From: Diplolepis rosae
Lineage: Eukaryota > Arthropoda > Insecta > Hymenoptera > Diplolepididae
Length of the DNA: 64,000 bases
Direction: 5' to 3'
NCBI GenBank assembly: GCA_030998225.1
Contig: JAPYXD010000743.1
Location: 806,001-870,000, forward strand
Shown here: in pieces, positions 35,118 through 46,364 of the stretch
Layout: each line of letters opens with the position of its first letter
Position numbering within the stretch: position 1 is the first letter of the stretch
The notes under the pieces: model-generated
The model's input: the letters and a program-made list of their open reading frames with translations, nothing else
The model's database searches: none
What the model was told of the DNA's origin: nothing
Program-made: the position numbers and the translations under genes

Positions 35118-37127
35118 CCTTAGTGTCCCGAGTTGTGTTAGTTCCTATTTTATCCACCGGCGCTAGGTGGCACATCACTTCCAGTTTTTCCATTGCTGGC
35201 AATGGGGCGGGATTAGTTTTTTAAAAATTTTTATGATGTATTTAATAAACAAAATGGTTTTTACGCGAAAAAAATGAAATGAAAAGGATATTGTTAGTGT
35301 AATATTCAAAAACAATTTTGCAAAAGATTATATGATTACTAAAGGTAAGATATGAATTTAATGGACATAACATCATTCTTGGCGAAAACAAATATATTTT
35401 TTCGATTTTAATTTTAATAACAAATTTATATGATTTGATATTTAAAATCAATTTCTAAAAACCCAAATAACAATATAATAAGAAAATGTAAAAAGAATTT
35501 CCTTAAAAAAGATATTAATCATACACATATTCATTTCAAACTTACCATATTTATCATTGGAATATTTGAAAAAATTTAATTTAACAATAAGTAAAAATAA
35601 TGTACCCAATTATTAATACTTTTGAAATGTATATATTTTGTAGAACAGAACAAATATATTTGCAACGAGCTTACCTTTCTGAGAGTGAAAGCCTAGTAAG
35701 AAATATTGCTTTTAGATACAAATAAGGCTAAGATTTTGTGTTTTTGTATGAATATTATAAATATTATATCTTCTATTTTTTCAACACTTAAAACGCTCAA
35801 AACCTGCAATATATATGTACATAGAATATATAAATATCTTAAAAGCTCTTATACATGTTAAAGATTTAAAAAAATAATTCAATATTAAGAAATTAAAGAA
35901 TTAAGTCTTCGTGAGATTTGCTAGTTTTTTTTTGCTTCTATTATCGTTCTTCTCTTCAGCCATATTATGTTTAGTATACTGCCGCATTCGTGTTTCTAAG
36001 TACTTTTGAATTATATGGGCTAAGACCTCTCTGCTGTGTTCATCGCAAGGAAATTTAAAAATTATTTTCTTCGATAACTCATACAAAATGAGATCGAAGA
36101 CGTTGGTAGATCGACAGTGTTTAGAAAACATTTTCTCCAGAATTTCTATAACACTGAAAATAGATGAATTGGGATGAATAAGGCCCTCAGCGTTGATAAA
36201 TCTAGCCTCAGGCCGATTCATGGAAATTGATTATACAATATCATTCACCCCTTCAGCTGAACTTAAGAAAGCGTGCCTACAAGTTGAGCAGTTTGAATGC
36301 TTTAGGTATTTTGCACACACTGTTCCAGCGGAATAATACATTATACTGAATCTTGAATCTTGAAATCTTGAAATCTGAATCTTCGTCTGAAATTGCGATG
36401 TTTAATCTCGCCTTAATTTCTTCAAGAGCACTTGATTTTTTGGAGGAATTCATTTCTTTCAGCTTGGATATTGATATCAAGGATTTACGAGGTTCGTCAT
36501 AAAGAGGTGTACAATTTCCAAATTTTTGAGGTTTCAGGAAACTATATGCTGCTAGGATTTTATATGTTTGCAAGAAGGTAGGAGTTGCTGGATGATTGTT
36601 AGTGCCGCCGACTAAACGTACAGTCCCAAAAAATCGCGGCCAGTGAACAAAAAGAAAAGAAGTTATAAAAAGTAATTTTGAGTAAATACATTAAAAACTG
36701 ATTTCAATTTCATTCAGAAATACATTTTGCTAAATTATTGTAACGAAAACAGATAAAACAGCATTGTTGTAAAATAACAGAAAAAATGATCAATCAATTT
36801 AACTTACAGCGTAATAATTCAACGAAACTTTCTGGATGTTTAATTGATCTGAAAAGTAGGGATATGTTGTTGCTGTCATAACCTTGTGTACAGTTTGGAG
36901 CAATACAACGTGATCCTCCCATGTTTGGTCAAATTTTACATTTTCAGATAAACAGAAAAGGATAAAATTACCTAAAATTTCAAAATTAAACAATTCTTTC
37001 ACGATAAACAAAGAACATTTAAAAAAAACTAATTCCGTCCCATTGACAGCAATGGAAAAACTGGAAGTGATGTTACAACTAGCGCCGGTGGAGAAAATAG
37101 GAACTAACACAACTCGTGACACTAAGG
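35118..37127 (-). mobile_element. Degenerate P-superfamily element 2
   Basis: 2,010 bp with inverted termini of about 108 bp that begin CCTTAGTGTC, followed by GAGTTGTGTTAGTTCCTATT, CCACCGGCGCTAG and ACTTCCAGTTTTTCCATTGC. It shares the outermost CCTTAGTG with element 1 but is otherwise different, so it is a second family. It contains minus-strand transposase remnants at 35,901-37,000. Outer target duplications were not recognised. Confidence 0.7.
35901..37000 (-). pseudogene. P-type transposase remnant of element 2
   Basis: From high to low coordinate: a segment at 36,800-37,000 (FDQTWEDHVVLLQTVHKVM) that may be an upstream exon. Then at about 36,640-36,440 VHWPRFFGTVRLVGGTNNHP and FLQTYKILAAYSFLKPQ followed by SLISISKLKEMNSSKKS. 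Then at 36,221-35,901 LIHPNSSIFSVIEILEK, KHCRSTNVFDLILYEL and REVLAHIIQKYL. This parallels the order in element 1 at roughly half identity. A repeated phrase (TCTTGAAATCTTGAAATCTG, about 36,352) and a frame break separate the middle and last parts. No THAP domain is seen. Confidence 0.65.
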
Positions 37128-37211
37128 AATCACCATTTTTGTTTGAAATGCACAGGGCTGGTGTGAAGCGGTTAGGGAGCGACGACGGGGCACTTTGCCA
37201 TTTTTTCTTTC

Positions 37212-38378
37212 AATTCATGAATATTTAACCTATTTATGAAAACTAAAAATTTACAAATAAAGCTTCGACTGACAAATCCAAGAATTTGTCAATTATTGAT
37301 CTATTTTCTTGTAAGTTTGAACATAGGAGATCTTAAAATTCCACAATAACTTTATTTTTCAAGTGATGCTTAAACCTTTCTTTAATCTTGAGAATTCTTC
37401 CATAACTTTATTTCAGGCGAGTGACTTTTTTTAAATGAAAGATTTCGTTATTCTAAATTAGGCTCATCGCGTAAAATTGTAAAAAAATTCTAAAGCTTCA
37501 AAGTAAATTTTTCTGTCTAATTAAAAGCTAATAAGTATTCAATGTTTCAAATCAAAATATTAAATGAACGATATTCAATCTTTGGGAATTAACTGCTTTA
37601 AGAACATAATTTTTTCCTCTTTATAAAAAAATCTCAATTTTCAAATTGAGTCTTCGGACTTGGGATGAAAATACTTGTATTATACAATTTACTTTAAATT
37701 TTTAAATCTTTCTACAATGTTGCAATATGAGCCTAATTTATAATTACAAAATCTTTCATTAAAAAAAAGACACTCATCTGAAATGAACTTCCGGAAGAAT
37801 TCTTATAAAAATAAAGAGAGGTTTAAGCATCACTTGAAAAAAAATATCAGTTTGGAATTTTAAGTCCTTTTACTCTCTAAATCTGAATCAGTTCATTTTC
37901 ACTAAAGTATTCAGTGAAATTTGACTGATTCACAGTAACCTCTTTTTGGCTATTTGCATCAGTCGAATTTTACTGATAATCAGTAGGTTTTGACTGATTC
38001 AGATTTAGAGATTGAATATCTTTCATTTAATATTTTGATTTGAAACATTGAATACTTATTAGCTTTGAATTAGACAGAAAAATTTACTTTGAAGCTTTAG
38101 AATTTTTTTACAGTTATACACGATGAGCCTGATTTAGAATAACGAAATCTTTCATTTAAAAAAAGTCACTCGCCTGAAAAAAAGTTCTGGAAGAATTCTC
38201 AAGATTAAAGAAAGGTTTAAGCATCACTTGAAAAATAAAGTCATTGTGGAATTTTAAGTTCTCCTATGTTCAAACTTACAAGAAAATAGATCAATAATTG
38301 ACAAATTCTTGGATTTGTCAGTCTAAGCTTTATTTGTAAATTTTTATTTTTCATAAATAGGTTAAATATTCATGAATT
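37212..38378. repeat. Complex foldback repeat, three copies of one block
   Basis: Arms 37,212-37,582 and 38,008-38,378 are complementary (CATGAATATTTAACCTATTT, TCTTGTAAGTTTGAACATAG). The block AGAAAGGTTTAAGCATCACT in inverse at about 37,365 appears forward at about 37,822 and about 38,212, so the loop holds a third partial copy; a weak fourth is near 38,780. A smaller palindrome, CTCTAAATCTGAATCAGT (37,874) with its complement (38,013), is nested in the loop. Non-coding. Confidence 0.75.
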
Positions 38379-41300
38379 TCTTAAATGTTCCAACATTTAA
38401 AAAATATGTAATCAGAGAATTATGTGCAGAGTATTTTACATGAAGAAGTAATAAACATTTGACCTAATGAGTGCTAAATCTACATTCTAAATTTTATAAT
38501 GAAAGTATTTTTATCTTACTTTTTTGTGACCTAAGCACAGATTTTACACTTAAAATATAAAAATGCTTCACAGAGTTGAAGTATTTTCTAAATATGAATC
38601 AGTTTATTCACAAAGCTTTAAAATTTTGCAATTGAAATCTTGATATAAAATTTTAACCATTTATCGACTTTGAATTTTTCCTACGATTTCAGAAGAACAG
38701 GCAAATTAAGAATTACAAAATATTTCATTTAACAGATTGCAGCTGCCCATAAGATCTTGTAAAATCGTGACAAGATTTAAACACGAACTTGAAAAAAAAA
38801 ATTGCATGTAAAATTTGAAATCAATAAATACTTATGTGATCATATGCAAATATCACTGAACACATTTTTTAGCTTTTTAACTTATCTCCTATTAGACAAT
38901 TTTTCCTTTCCATATAGCAATTCATTTTTTGAATGAAAAGTCTGTGATTAGGCTGCAAACAGTGAGATGAAAATATGTCTAACATAAAATTGAGAATGTA
39001 ATATTCAATCTTAAATTTTATGTTTATCTCTTCTTAATGCTAAATAATTCGCTAATTGAAAATTTTTTAAATGTACAAAATTGGTTCCGGATATATTTCT
39101 ATGTACATAATACGAAAAAGTGTAAATAATGAACAATAAATTCAATCCAATTTGAAGTAACATTATTACAAGTACTTATTTGCTGAGGAAATTGATTCTG
39201 ATTGTAAATTAGAGTCAACATACAAACTAGACAATCCTTGTTATTTTTATTTTTTATAATTCCGAAATTCATCTTTGTAAAAAGGGAGTCTATTGTGGAT
39301 ATATGTTTAAATATTATTTATATTCATTTATTAAAATGATTGATTAAAATTAAAATTTATTTATTCATCAAAATTTAATACTTGATTTTTAAATTTATTC
39401 ACTTATTAATTAAAATGTAATAATTTATTATTAAATTATATTTAATTATAATATAATTATAATATTATATTTAATAATTAATTATAATATAATATTTAAT
39501 AATTAATTATAATTTAATATTATAATTAATTAATTAATGTTTAGTGACTACCAATAAGCTTCTGATATTAAAATCAATAAAAAATTCAAAATCAAACTCA
39601 TCATATTATACGCCCAAATGTTCAACATCATATCTTGCGTTTTATCGCTGGACTTGAATATTTTCAATTTATACAGCTTAAGCAAATGTAAGCTTGTCGG
39701 TATTCGAGAGGACTGAGGGGTACGGGGAGAGTTGTGGACAGCGCTCCTAAGGTTTAGTTGGCGAACTACTTCGAATGGTCAAATCGTCGGGCAGAGGTGT
39801 ACGGGGGGACCTGAACATTTTCGCCGGACGCGCCGTCTACAATCTTCGCGGGGAACTAGGCCTGCACCGCATCTAGGCTTATAATATCTTTCATCTGGTG
39901 TAGCACTTGACCTTTCCAATCGATAAAAACATAAATTTCAAACTGAAATTAAAAGCGTAACCTAAAAAATCCCCTTTATGGAATTGATTTAGCATTGGAC
40001 TTTTTTTCATCAAGAAATTTACTTTTTGGAACGAAAATGATGAAAACGCAAAACAGAACCTAAAAATACATCTCCTGTGTATTTTTTTGTAACTTTATTT
40101 TCTTCAATCACATTTCACGCAAAATTGAATGTTTTGTTTGTTCAGAGAAATTAATTTTTTGAATTTTCCCATTAAACTTACCTGTAGCTCCATCTGTTAC
40201 TTTATATCACGAATATCTGCATTTATTACCGACATTTATCTGCATTTTGATAAACGTATGCCTCTCTTGTAAGTCACAATGCGCGCCTGAAAATTTTTAG
40301 AATTTCCAGCGTGAAGTTCACCGCGCGTCGGAGAATTTATGCTTTGGAGAATCGAGATGGGGTCCAAATCATACCCTACCCTTTAGACACTTCAAAAAAT
40401 CGATTTTTTTTTATTGTTTTAATCGATAGATATATCGCTTAAGAATATCATGTCAAAGTTTCAAAAGCTAATTCTCAAAACTGTGGAAGAGATGCATCCC
40501 GGAAGTGCCTTTAGTAAGTTCTTTTTCTCTTGACCACAAACTTTAAACAGCCTTTTCTCGAAACCATGTTTTTTAAAATTGCGTAAGTGATAATAAAAAC
40601 CTAGTGAATCGATTTTCATCATCTAGCATTCATTTTAGAGAGCACAAAAAACTGTTCTATATAGACTAAAGACAAAAAAAACAAATTATTTTGGGACCAT
40701 TTTTGACTGTAAGTACAACGAAATTTATCGTCAAAATCGTAATTTTTTTTTAGCCTGTTTTGAAAGGTTAATTTTCGAATTTCGCAAATATTTTAGTCTA
40801 TCTACTAAAAAAAACCCTCTCGAGTAAGAAAATGTTTGGTTTGTTGATTTCAGATGAAAATTGCAGCCAGCATCGCTTACGCAATTTACGACGTAAATTG
40901 GCATTGACGTACATGGCTTTCAAGATCCTTGAAAAATTTGTTAATTTTCAACTTTCACTTTTGTAGAATATGTTTTTTTTCAACCTCAAACATCACCTAA
41001 AATAAATATTATACTGATTTAAAAAGAACTGTCTTCATTTCTCTACAAATCAGTTGCAAAAAAGACCTTTTTATTCGGCCTCTAAAGGTAATTCCCCGCT
41101 TAAAGAAGAGTGAAATGGATAATTTTGTCACGATAAGACTCAGTTATTGAAGAAACTAACTGAAAATCAAATAAATCCGTGTATTTTGTATAGAACAATA
41201 TTTCAAAAGTTTAAATACGAATTAGTGGTTGTTTAACATTGCAAGGCAGCTTTTTGAAAGAGCAATATCTTCAAGTGCCTTCGAAATATTTACAAGAAAC

Positions 41301-41450
41301 CAGTTTTTTATGAAATCAAAATTTTCTCATTTTTCACATTAATTCGCGACAACTTAGCAAATGTTTAGAACTTTTTTCATAAATCCGAAAGGAAATTATG
41401 TGTTATAGTATTCCAAAAGCAACTAAAGAATAAAAAATTAAATATGCTTA
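38379..41450. other. A+T-rich unassigned region with local features
   Basis: No gene seen. 39,300-39,540 is low-complexity TTAATTATAATA. 39,690-39,890 is a G+C-rich island (TACGGGGAGAGTTGTGG, GGTGTACGGGGGGACC); its end CTGCACCGCATCTAGG is found in inverse at 46,297-46,312. 40,180-40,400 resembles the satellite border sequence in block order (CCATCTGTT, CTCTCTTGTAAG, TTTGGAGAAT, ATACCCTACCC). Confidence 0.5.
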
Positions 41451-41465
41451 TTATTAATTTCAAAT

Positions 41466-41912
41466 TAATTAGGTGAGTTTGAAATTTTTGTCACTGCCCA
41501 CATTATCGGAGGTTCACTAGTCGCGTATCAGATAGGATACGTTGTCGACAGGTGTCCTCGTAGTCAATTTCAAACTCTTATAGCGCAAATAATGCAATTA
41601 AATTCAAATATTTAAAGAATTTGAAAATCTGTCTGTGGAAAAAATGACGCTTTCGACTGCGCTGGGATTCGAGCCCAGGCAATCGAAAGACCTGGGCTCG
41701 AATCCCAGCGCAGTCGAAAGCGTCATTTTTTCCACAGAAAGATTTTCAAATTCTTTAAATATTGAATTTATTTGCATTATTTGCGATATAAGAGTTTGAA
41801 ATTGTCTACGAGGACACCTGTCGACAACGTATCCTATCTGATACGCGACTAGTGATCCTCCGATAATGTAGGCAGTGACAAAAATTTCAAACTCAACTAA
41901 TTAATTTGAAAT
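41466..41912. repeat. Head-to-head palindrome of two truncated SINE copies
   Basis: From the centre at about 41,685 (GATTCGAGCCCAGG - CAATCGAAAGA - CCTGGGCTCGAATC) both arms run outward through GCAGTCGAAAGCGTCATTTT, TTCAAATTCTTTAAATATT and GGACACCTGTCGACAACG to TTTGAAATTTTTGTCACTGC at the ends. Arms are about 215 bp. Each arm is the SINE body of 41,989-42,250 starting inside the B box region, so the A-box half is missing in both. Confidence 0.85.
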
Positions 41913-41988
41913 CATTTACAGCCGCAAGGCTGAGCCACTAGGCGATATAAGGAGATCTTCCTGTGGAGAAAGAGATGTCGGACGCCTG

Positions 41989-42250
41989 TGTAGCTCAGTG
42001 GTTAGAGCAGTCGACCGGCAATCGAAAGACCTGGGCTCGAATCCCAGCGCAGTCGAAAGCGTCATTTTTTCCACAGAAAGATTTTCAAATTCTTTAAATA
42101 TTGAATTTATTTGCATTATTTGCGATATAAGAGTTTGAAATTGTCTACGAGGACACCTGTCGACAACGTATCCTATCTGATACGCGACTAGTGATCCTCC
42201 GATAATGTAGGCAGTGACAAAAATTTCAAACTCAACTAATTAATTTGTAA
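41989..42250 (+). mobile_element. tRNA-derived SINE
   Basis: The head, about 41,991-42,063, is tRNA-like: A box TAGCTCAGTGGTTAGAGC, B box GGCTCGAATCC (a RNA polymerase III internal promoter), T stem CTGGG/CCCAG, and an acceptor stem GCCTGTG pairing with CGCAGTC with one mismatch. It is followed by a body of about 180 bp and a tail AACTAATTAATTTGTAAATA with AATAATAAATAA. The body is shared with the palindrome to its left. It would move only with help of a LINE reverse transcriptase. Confidence 0.8.
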
Positions 42251-42889
42251 ATAATAATAAATAATATTGCATAACGTAAAATAATTATTTCTTGGCATGT
42301 CCATTGAAATAGTAATTTTTGTGGCAGACAAGTATATTAATTCAACAATAGAAAATATCTTCAATATAAATATTACGCTTACGGCAAACTCATGATTACG
42401 AATGAAATCTATTTTAGCATTGAAATATAGGTATATTTTGTTTATCAAAAACAGAAAGTACTTATTTTTAATGTCATTATTACAATTCTAGGTATTAGTA
42501 TAATTTCGTCTAGTAAATCCCAATGCCATAAATGTTGTTTTGTTTCGTTTCTTACAAAAATAGACCTATCTTATTGTACATGCTAAATAAATATATTATC
42601 CTACATTATGCACTTTTATTTATTTATTCAATTTCTTTCAAGTTCATCTTGAGTTTGTTAGGATTATAGCAAAATAAATCTTTTTTCGAATGATATTATT
42701 TTTTTCTAAACTAATCTTCTATTTTACATTTAAAACTATTCATTTTTCATTTGCCTGCTTATATTAGTATAAGTGTGGTTTCGTCCAAGACCAACCTAAC
42801 ATACAGTCTATCTTTACCATATGGCCTGCGACGTCAACTTGGTTATCTCAATACACTGGATGGACAATCAATGCAGAGTCGTGTGCTCC
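42251..42889. other. Unassigned A+T-rich stretch
   Basis: I see no gene or repeat with a partner in the window. A 70-codon minus-strand open frame at 42,236-42,448 has no motif. Confidence 0.5.
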
Positions 42890-43734
42890 ATTGAAGGCTG
42901 AGCCGCCATATTTACTTAGGTTGATTACAAAAAATGTTGCGGTAAATTCAAATATAGTAAAAAGGGAAAAGTGTAAATTTTAAAGAAACAATATGAAATC
43001 CATGCTTTTTTACCGGTATTAGTATTGATAGTATACATAATTAAAGTAATGAAATGAAATTTATTAAATAATACTAAAATATAACTCGGTAATATTTATT
43101 ATTATGATATATAATGTTGCATATATTTAAATGGGCATATGTATTTATTTATTAACTATAATTAAATATAAATTTATTATAAATTTATAAAATATAGATT
43201 ATAGAATTCAACAAGTAAACCTACCTTGGAGTAGTGTAAAAATTATCTCACGTTCTGAACGTGAACTATTAATAATAGCCACATATAATGACAATTTTTA
43301 GTATAAATTACTTTGCGTTTCATAATTCAATCCTTATGTACCTGTATATTATTAGTAGTTCACGTTCAGAACGTGAGATAATTTTTACACTACTCCAAGG
43401 TACGTTTACTTGTTGAATTCTATAATATATATTTTATAAATTTATAATAAATTTATATTTAATTATAGTTAATAAATAAATACATATGCCCATTTAAATA
43501 TATGCAACATTATATATCATAATAATAAATATTACCGAGTTATATTTTAGTATTATTTAATAAATTTCATTTCATTAGTTTAATTATGTATACTATCAAT
43601 ACTAATACCGGTAAAAAAGCATGGATTTCATATTGTTTCTTTAAAATTTACACTTTTCCCTTTTTACTATATTTGAATTTACCGCAACATTTTTTGTAAT
43701 CAACCTAAGTAAATATGGCGGCTCAGCCTTCAAT
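42890..43734. mobile_element. Near-perfect foldback element, 386-bp arms
   Basis: Arms 42,890-43,275 and 43,349-43,734, loop about 73 bp. Ends are ATTGAAGGCTGAGCCGCC and its complement. The inner ends carry TCACGTTCTGAACGTGA, itself a palindrome. By eye only a few mismatches separate the arms, so it is either young or kept alike by gene conversion. No ORF. No clear target duplication (CTCC on the left, TGGG on the right). Confidence 0.88.
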
Positions 43735-43740
43735 TGGGCC

Positions 43741-44035
43741 ACGGTCGTATAGACAGGTCTGGCATCTCCCGTGGTGGGGATGTTTTCTTATCGTGACGAG
43801 TAGTAGTTTCGAAAGTGACCGCTTAGGCAGCGCTGCAATCGAGTAGTTGAAGGAATAACCGTGGTTTACAGACAACTTTCACAGCTGACTACGTTCTGGG
43901 TATATCTATATACATACATGCTACCGTGCGGTCATTCGGGCCACTACTCGATATTAGCGCTATCCGTGGCAAAAATATGAAACATTCTGACTACAATAAG
44001 GGAACGGGAGATGCCAGACCTGTCTATACGACCGT
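43741..44035. repeat. Inverted repeat, 32-bp arms
   Basis: ACGGTCGTATAGACAGGTCT at 43,741 and GGCATCTCCCGT ending 43,772 are answered by the exact complement at 44,004-44,035. The loop is about 230 bp. It directly follows the 42,890 foldback. Confidence 0.8.
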
Positions 44036-44336
44036 GAATTGGGCACACGACTTTGCGGATTTTCCCACTGGCATTTTGCATCCAGTGTATTATAGAGATC
44101 AGTGGATAGGGCTGACTTCCTCTCTCTAGTCTATTCCACGTTCCCATCCATAGGGCGGCTATAGGCTGGTACACACACATTTAATGTCCAGTCGCTCGAG
44201 GTTCCTTAGCAAAAACCCGCTCCACACCATTGATCTCGCAGGGATCGTTCAAGTCGGCAATTTACTGTTATCTGTGGGGTGGGTACTCTAAACTTTTTTA
44301 TTTACTTAACAACCCCTGTTCTCAACCGGGACTCGC

Positions 44337-45070
44337 CACGAAGGAATAATAAGGAGACCTATCTCCATGTAAGCGACTTGGCAGGAGCAACGGCACGGTA
44401 AGTGCCCGGCTTGTAAGTTGGAAGTAGTGGAAAGGAGTGCGCAAGTGCGCAGTTGTCCTCTTCGTACTCACAAGAAAATGTGAGTGAGACGAATTTGTCA
44501 AATTGATCTAAACCAGACTGGTTATGTTGATTGATTTTTTGATCATTTGCAAGCGGCAGATATTTGTTCAATTTCAATTTAGTTTAAAAAAAAAAAATTC
44601 TATCTCAGGACTCTTATAAAGCTAAAGGAGTGCATTATAAAAGTGGTATGTATATATCAAATATAATAAGATTGTAAATCTTGAAATCATGGTATTTGTT
44701 ATTACTTCGTAAATCGTGTGTAAAATAATGTTGAATAATTTTTTCCTTTAAAGGTGAGGGAATTTAATCCTAGAAATTTTCAAGATTTTGAAGATCGCAT
44801 ATAATATAATATAATCCATTTAATATAATACATTTTTTTCTTAGAAATGTCGTGTAGCGTATCGGGTTGCATAACCTCTCTGGCTTAGATCAATTTGACA
44901 AGTTCGTCTCACTCGCACATTTTCCCGTGAGTAAGAAGAGGACAACTGCGCACTTGCGCACTCCTTTCCACTAATTCCAACTTACAAGCCGGGCACTTAC
45001 TGTGCCGTTGCTCCTGCCAGATTCGGAAAAGTTTCCCATGGTAGTTTGGTCTCCTTATTATTCCTTCGTG
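44337..45070. mobile_element. 734-bp TIR element with 8-bp TSD
   Basis: GGACTCGC at 44,329-44,336 and at 45,071-45,078 flanks inverted termini CACGAAGGAATAATAAGGAG. The arms stay similar for about 190 bp (GAGTGCGCAAGTGCGCAGTT is shared with its complement). The 8-bp duplication fits hAT or P-like transposases. The internal 350 bp is A+T-rich and non-coding. Confidence 0.85.
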
Positions 45071-45356
45071 GGACTCGCCTAGTGTCTAGAACAGGGTAGT
45101 GCAGTCATCCAAATATACGTATCTTCCAGCCAATGTTCGCATCAGGTACTCGCCTTAAGTCTTGAACAGGGCTGGGTCGTGGGTGATTCGTACTCCGCCA
45201 GGTTGGAATCACAAGTTGTGGGTAGCCTCCCTCGTAGTTTGACACATGGCAAGAGTCCTGGATCGGGTTGTACAGTCCCCATCCCTATCCGCAATCACTG
45301 GCTGTAACTAACAAAAGGGCGTTGCATCCCCATGGCTCGCATCCGTCAGGTTGGAG

Positions 45357-46034
45357 TAGAGTTCTAAATTTCCCGGACATTTAAAATCCGGTCACGTTCT
45401 CGTGACTGTGACCGTCATTTTAAGACAACTTGAAAATTTACAGAGAATTTAAGAGAATTTTACCATACCTTCACCAATATTTTCTTCATCATTAAACCTT
45501 ATAATATTGTAAATTTATTTCCAAACACTATGAATTGCAATAGTGAAGGTTTGATAAAAATAAACTACGAAAAATGACAGGGCTTTATCGGAATTCAATA
45601 TCAAAAAAAAATTTTTTATAGCCATTATATTAAATTCAAACATAAAGAACAAGTAATTCAAGTTTTCTTCGCACAAATTACGCTTTAATTTAAAAAATTG
45701 TTTGACAGTTTCGGGACAGTATATGCACTTTTTTAAGTGCTCTTTTTGTCGAGTGGCATGCTTTCTGTACATCTGATCACAGTATTTGCACTTGAAAGAA
45801 GCTTTATTTCGTTTATCAATAATTTTTTTGAAAAAATTCCAAACTATATTCTTTTTTTTTCCATTTTTATTGCGCACGTTACACGAACTTCCAGAACAAA
45901 GCATTGATAAAAAACAATTGAAAGCTTGAACCGTAAACCGTTACGGAAAAATATTTTTAAATTCTCATAAATTCTCAGTCATATTCCCGTGCTTCCAGAC
46001 ATATTCTCGGTCACATAAACTCTTTAGAACTCTA
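45357..46034 (-). mobile_element. Small hAT relic with 8-bp TSD
   Basis: GGTTGGAG at 45,349-45,356 and 46,035-46,042 flanks inverted termini TAGAGTTCTAAA, which fit the hAT terminal consensus YARNG and its 8-bp target. At 678 bp it is far shorter than autonomous hATs and keeps only the zinc-finger end of the transposase. Confidence 0.85.
45515..45904 (-). pseudogene. hAT transposase fragment, BED zinc finger
   Basis: From ATG at 45,904. Residues about 20-60 read VWNFFKKI, then CKYC, then HATRQKEHLKKC, the C-x2-C ... H-x3-C arrangement of BED fingers that bind the element ends at the N-terminus of hAT transposases. After about residue 70 (PETVKQFF) the frame is hydrophobic and no longer resembles transposase; the catalytic DDE domain and dimerisation domain are missing. 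The gene sits inside the TIR-bounded 678-bp relic. It may still produce a short DNA-binding peptide, but more likely it is dead. Confidence 0.65.
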
Positions 46035-46364
46035 GGTTGGAGTCCCGAAGTTCTTCCCCAAAATATGAATCGGATCATCGCCCAAGGCTTTCGGTAATGA
46101 TCCTTAGCATTAATTATCGGTCTAAGCCCTTATTGAGTTGCAAAGGTTGCAAAACTCATTTATTTTAAAAGTTGACCAAGACCTATAGGTTAGCATGCGA
46201 CGCGACTATCGGATTCTCTCTGTCTTCACTGGTAACGTCATGGAGACTAGATATAAGGAGACCAATCTCTTATGGCCGTACTCAAAAATATTATAAACCT
46301 AGATGCGGTGCAGGGCGTCAGAGTGGGGGAACGATATATATATAGCTAACCACTTTTTCCGCCA
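46035..46364. other. Host-like backbone between elements
   Basis: Continues the sequence that flanked the hAT target. Nothing coding. It shares GCACCGCATCTAGGTTTATA in inverse with the island at about 39,870. It ends at GCCA, next to the Gypsy LTR. Confidence 0.5.

Noticed and set aside
41991..42063. A functional tRNA gene (GGC in the anticodon position)
   Set aside because: Cloverleaf is good, but position 33 is C, the acceptor stem has a mismatch, it continues without terminator into a repeated body, and GGC is not a normal eukaryotic alanine anticodon. SINE head is the better call.
43926..44180. Opposed frames around 44,000
   Set aside because: Both are within the 43,741-44,035 inverted repeat and its edge, and look like shadows of it.
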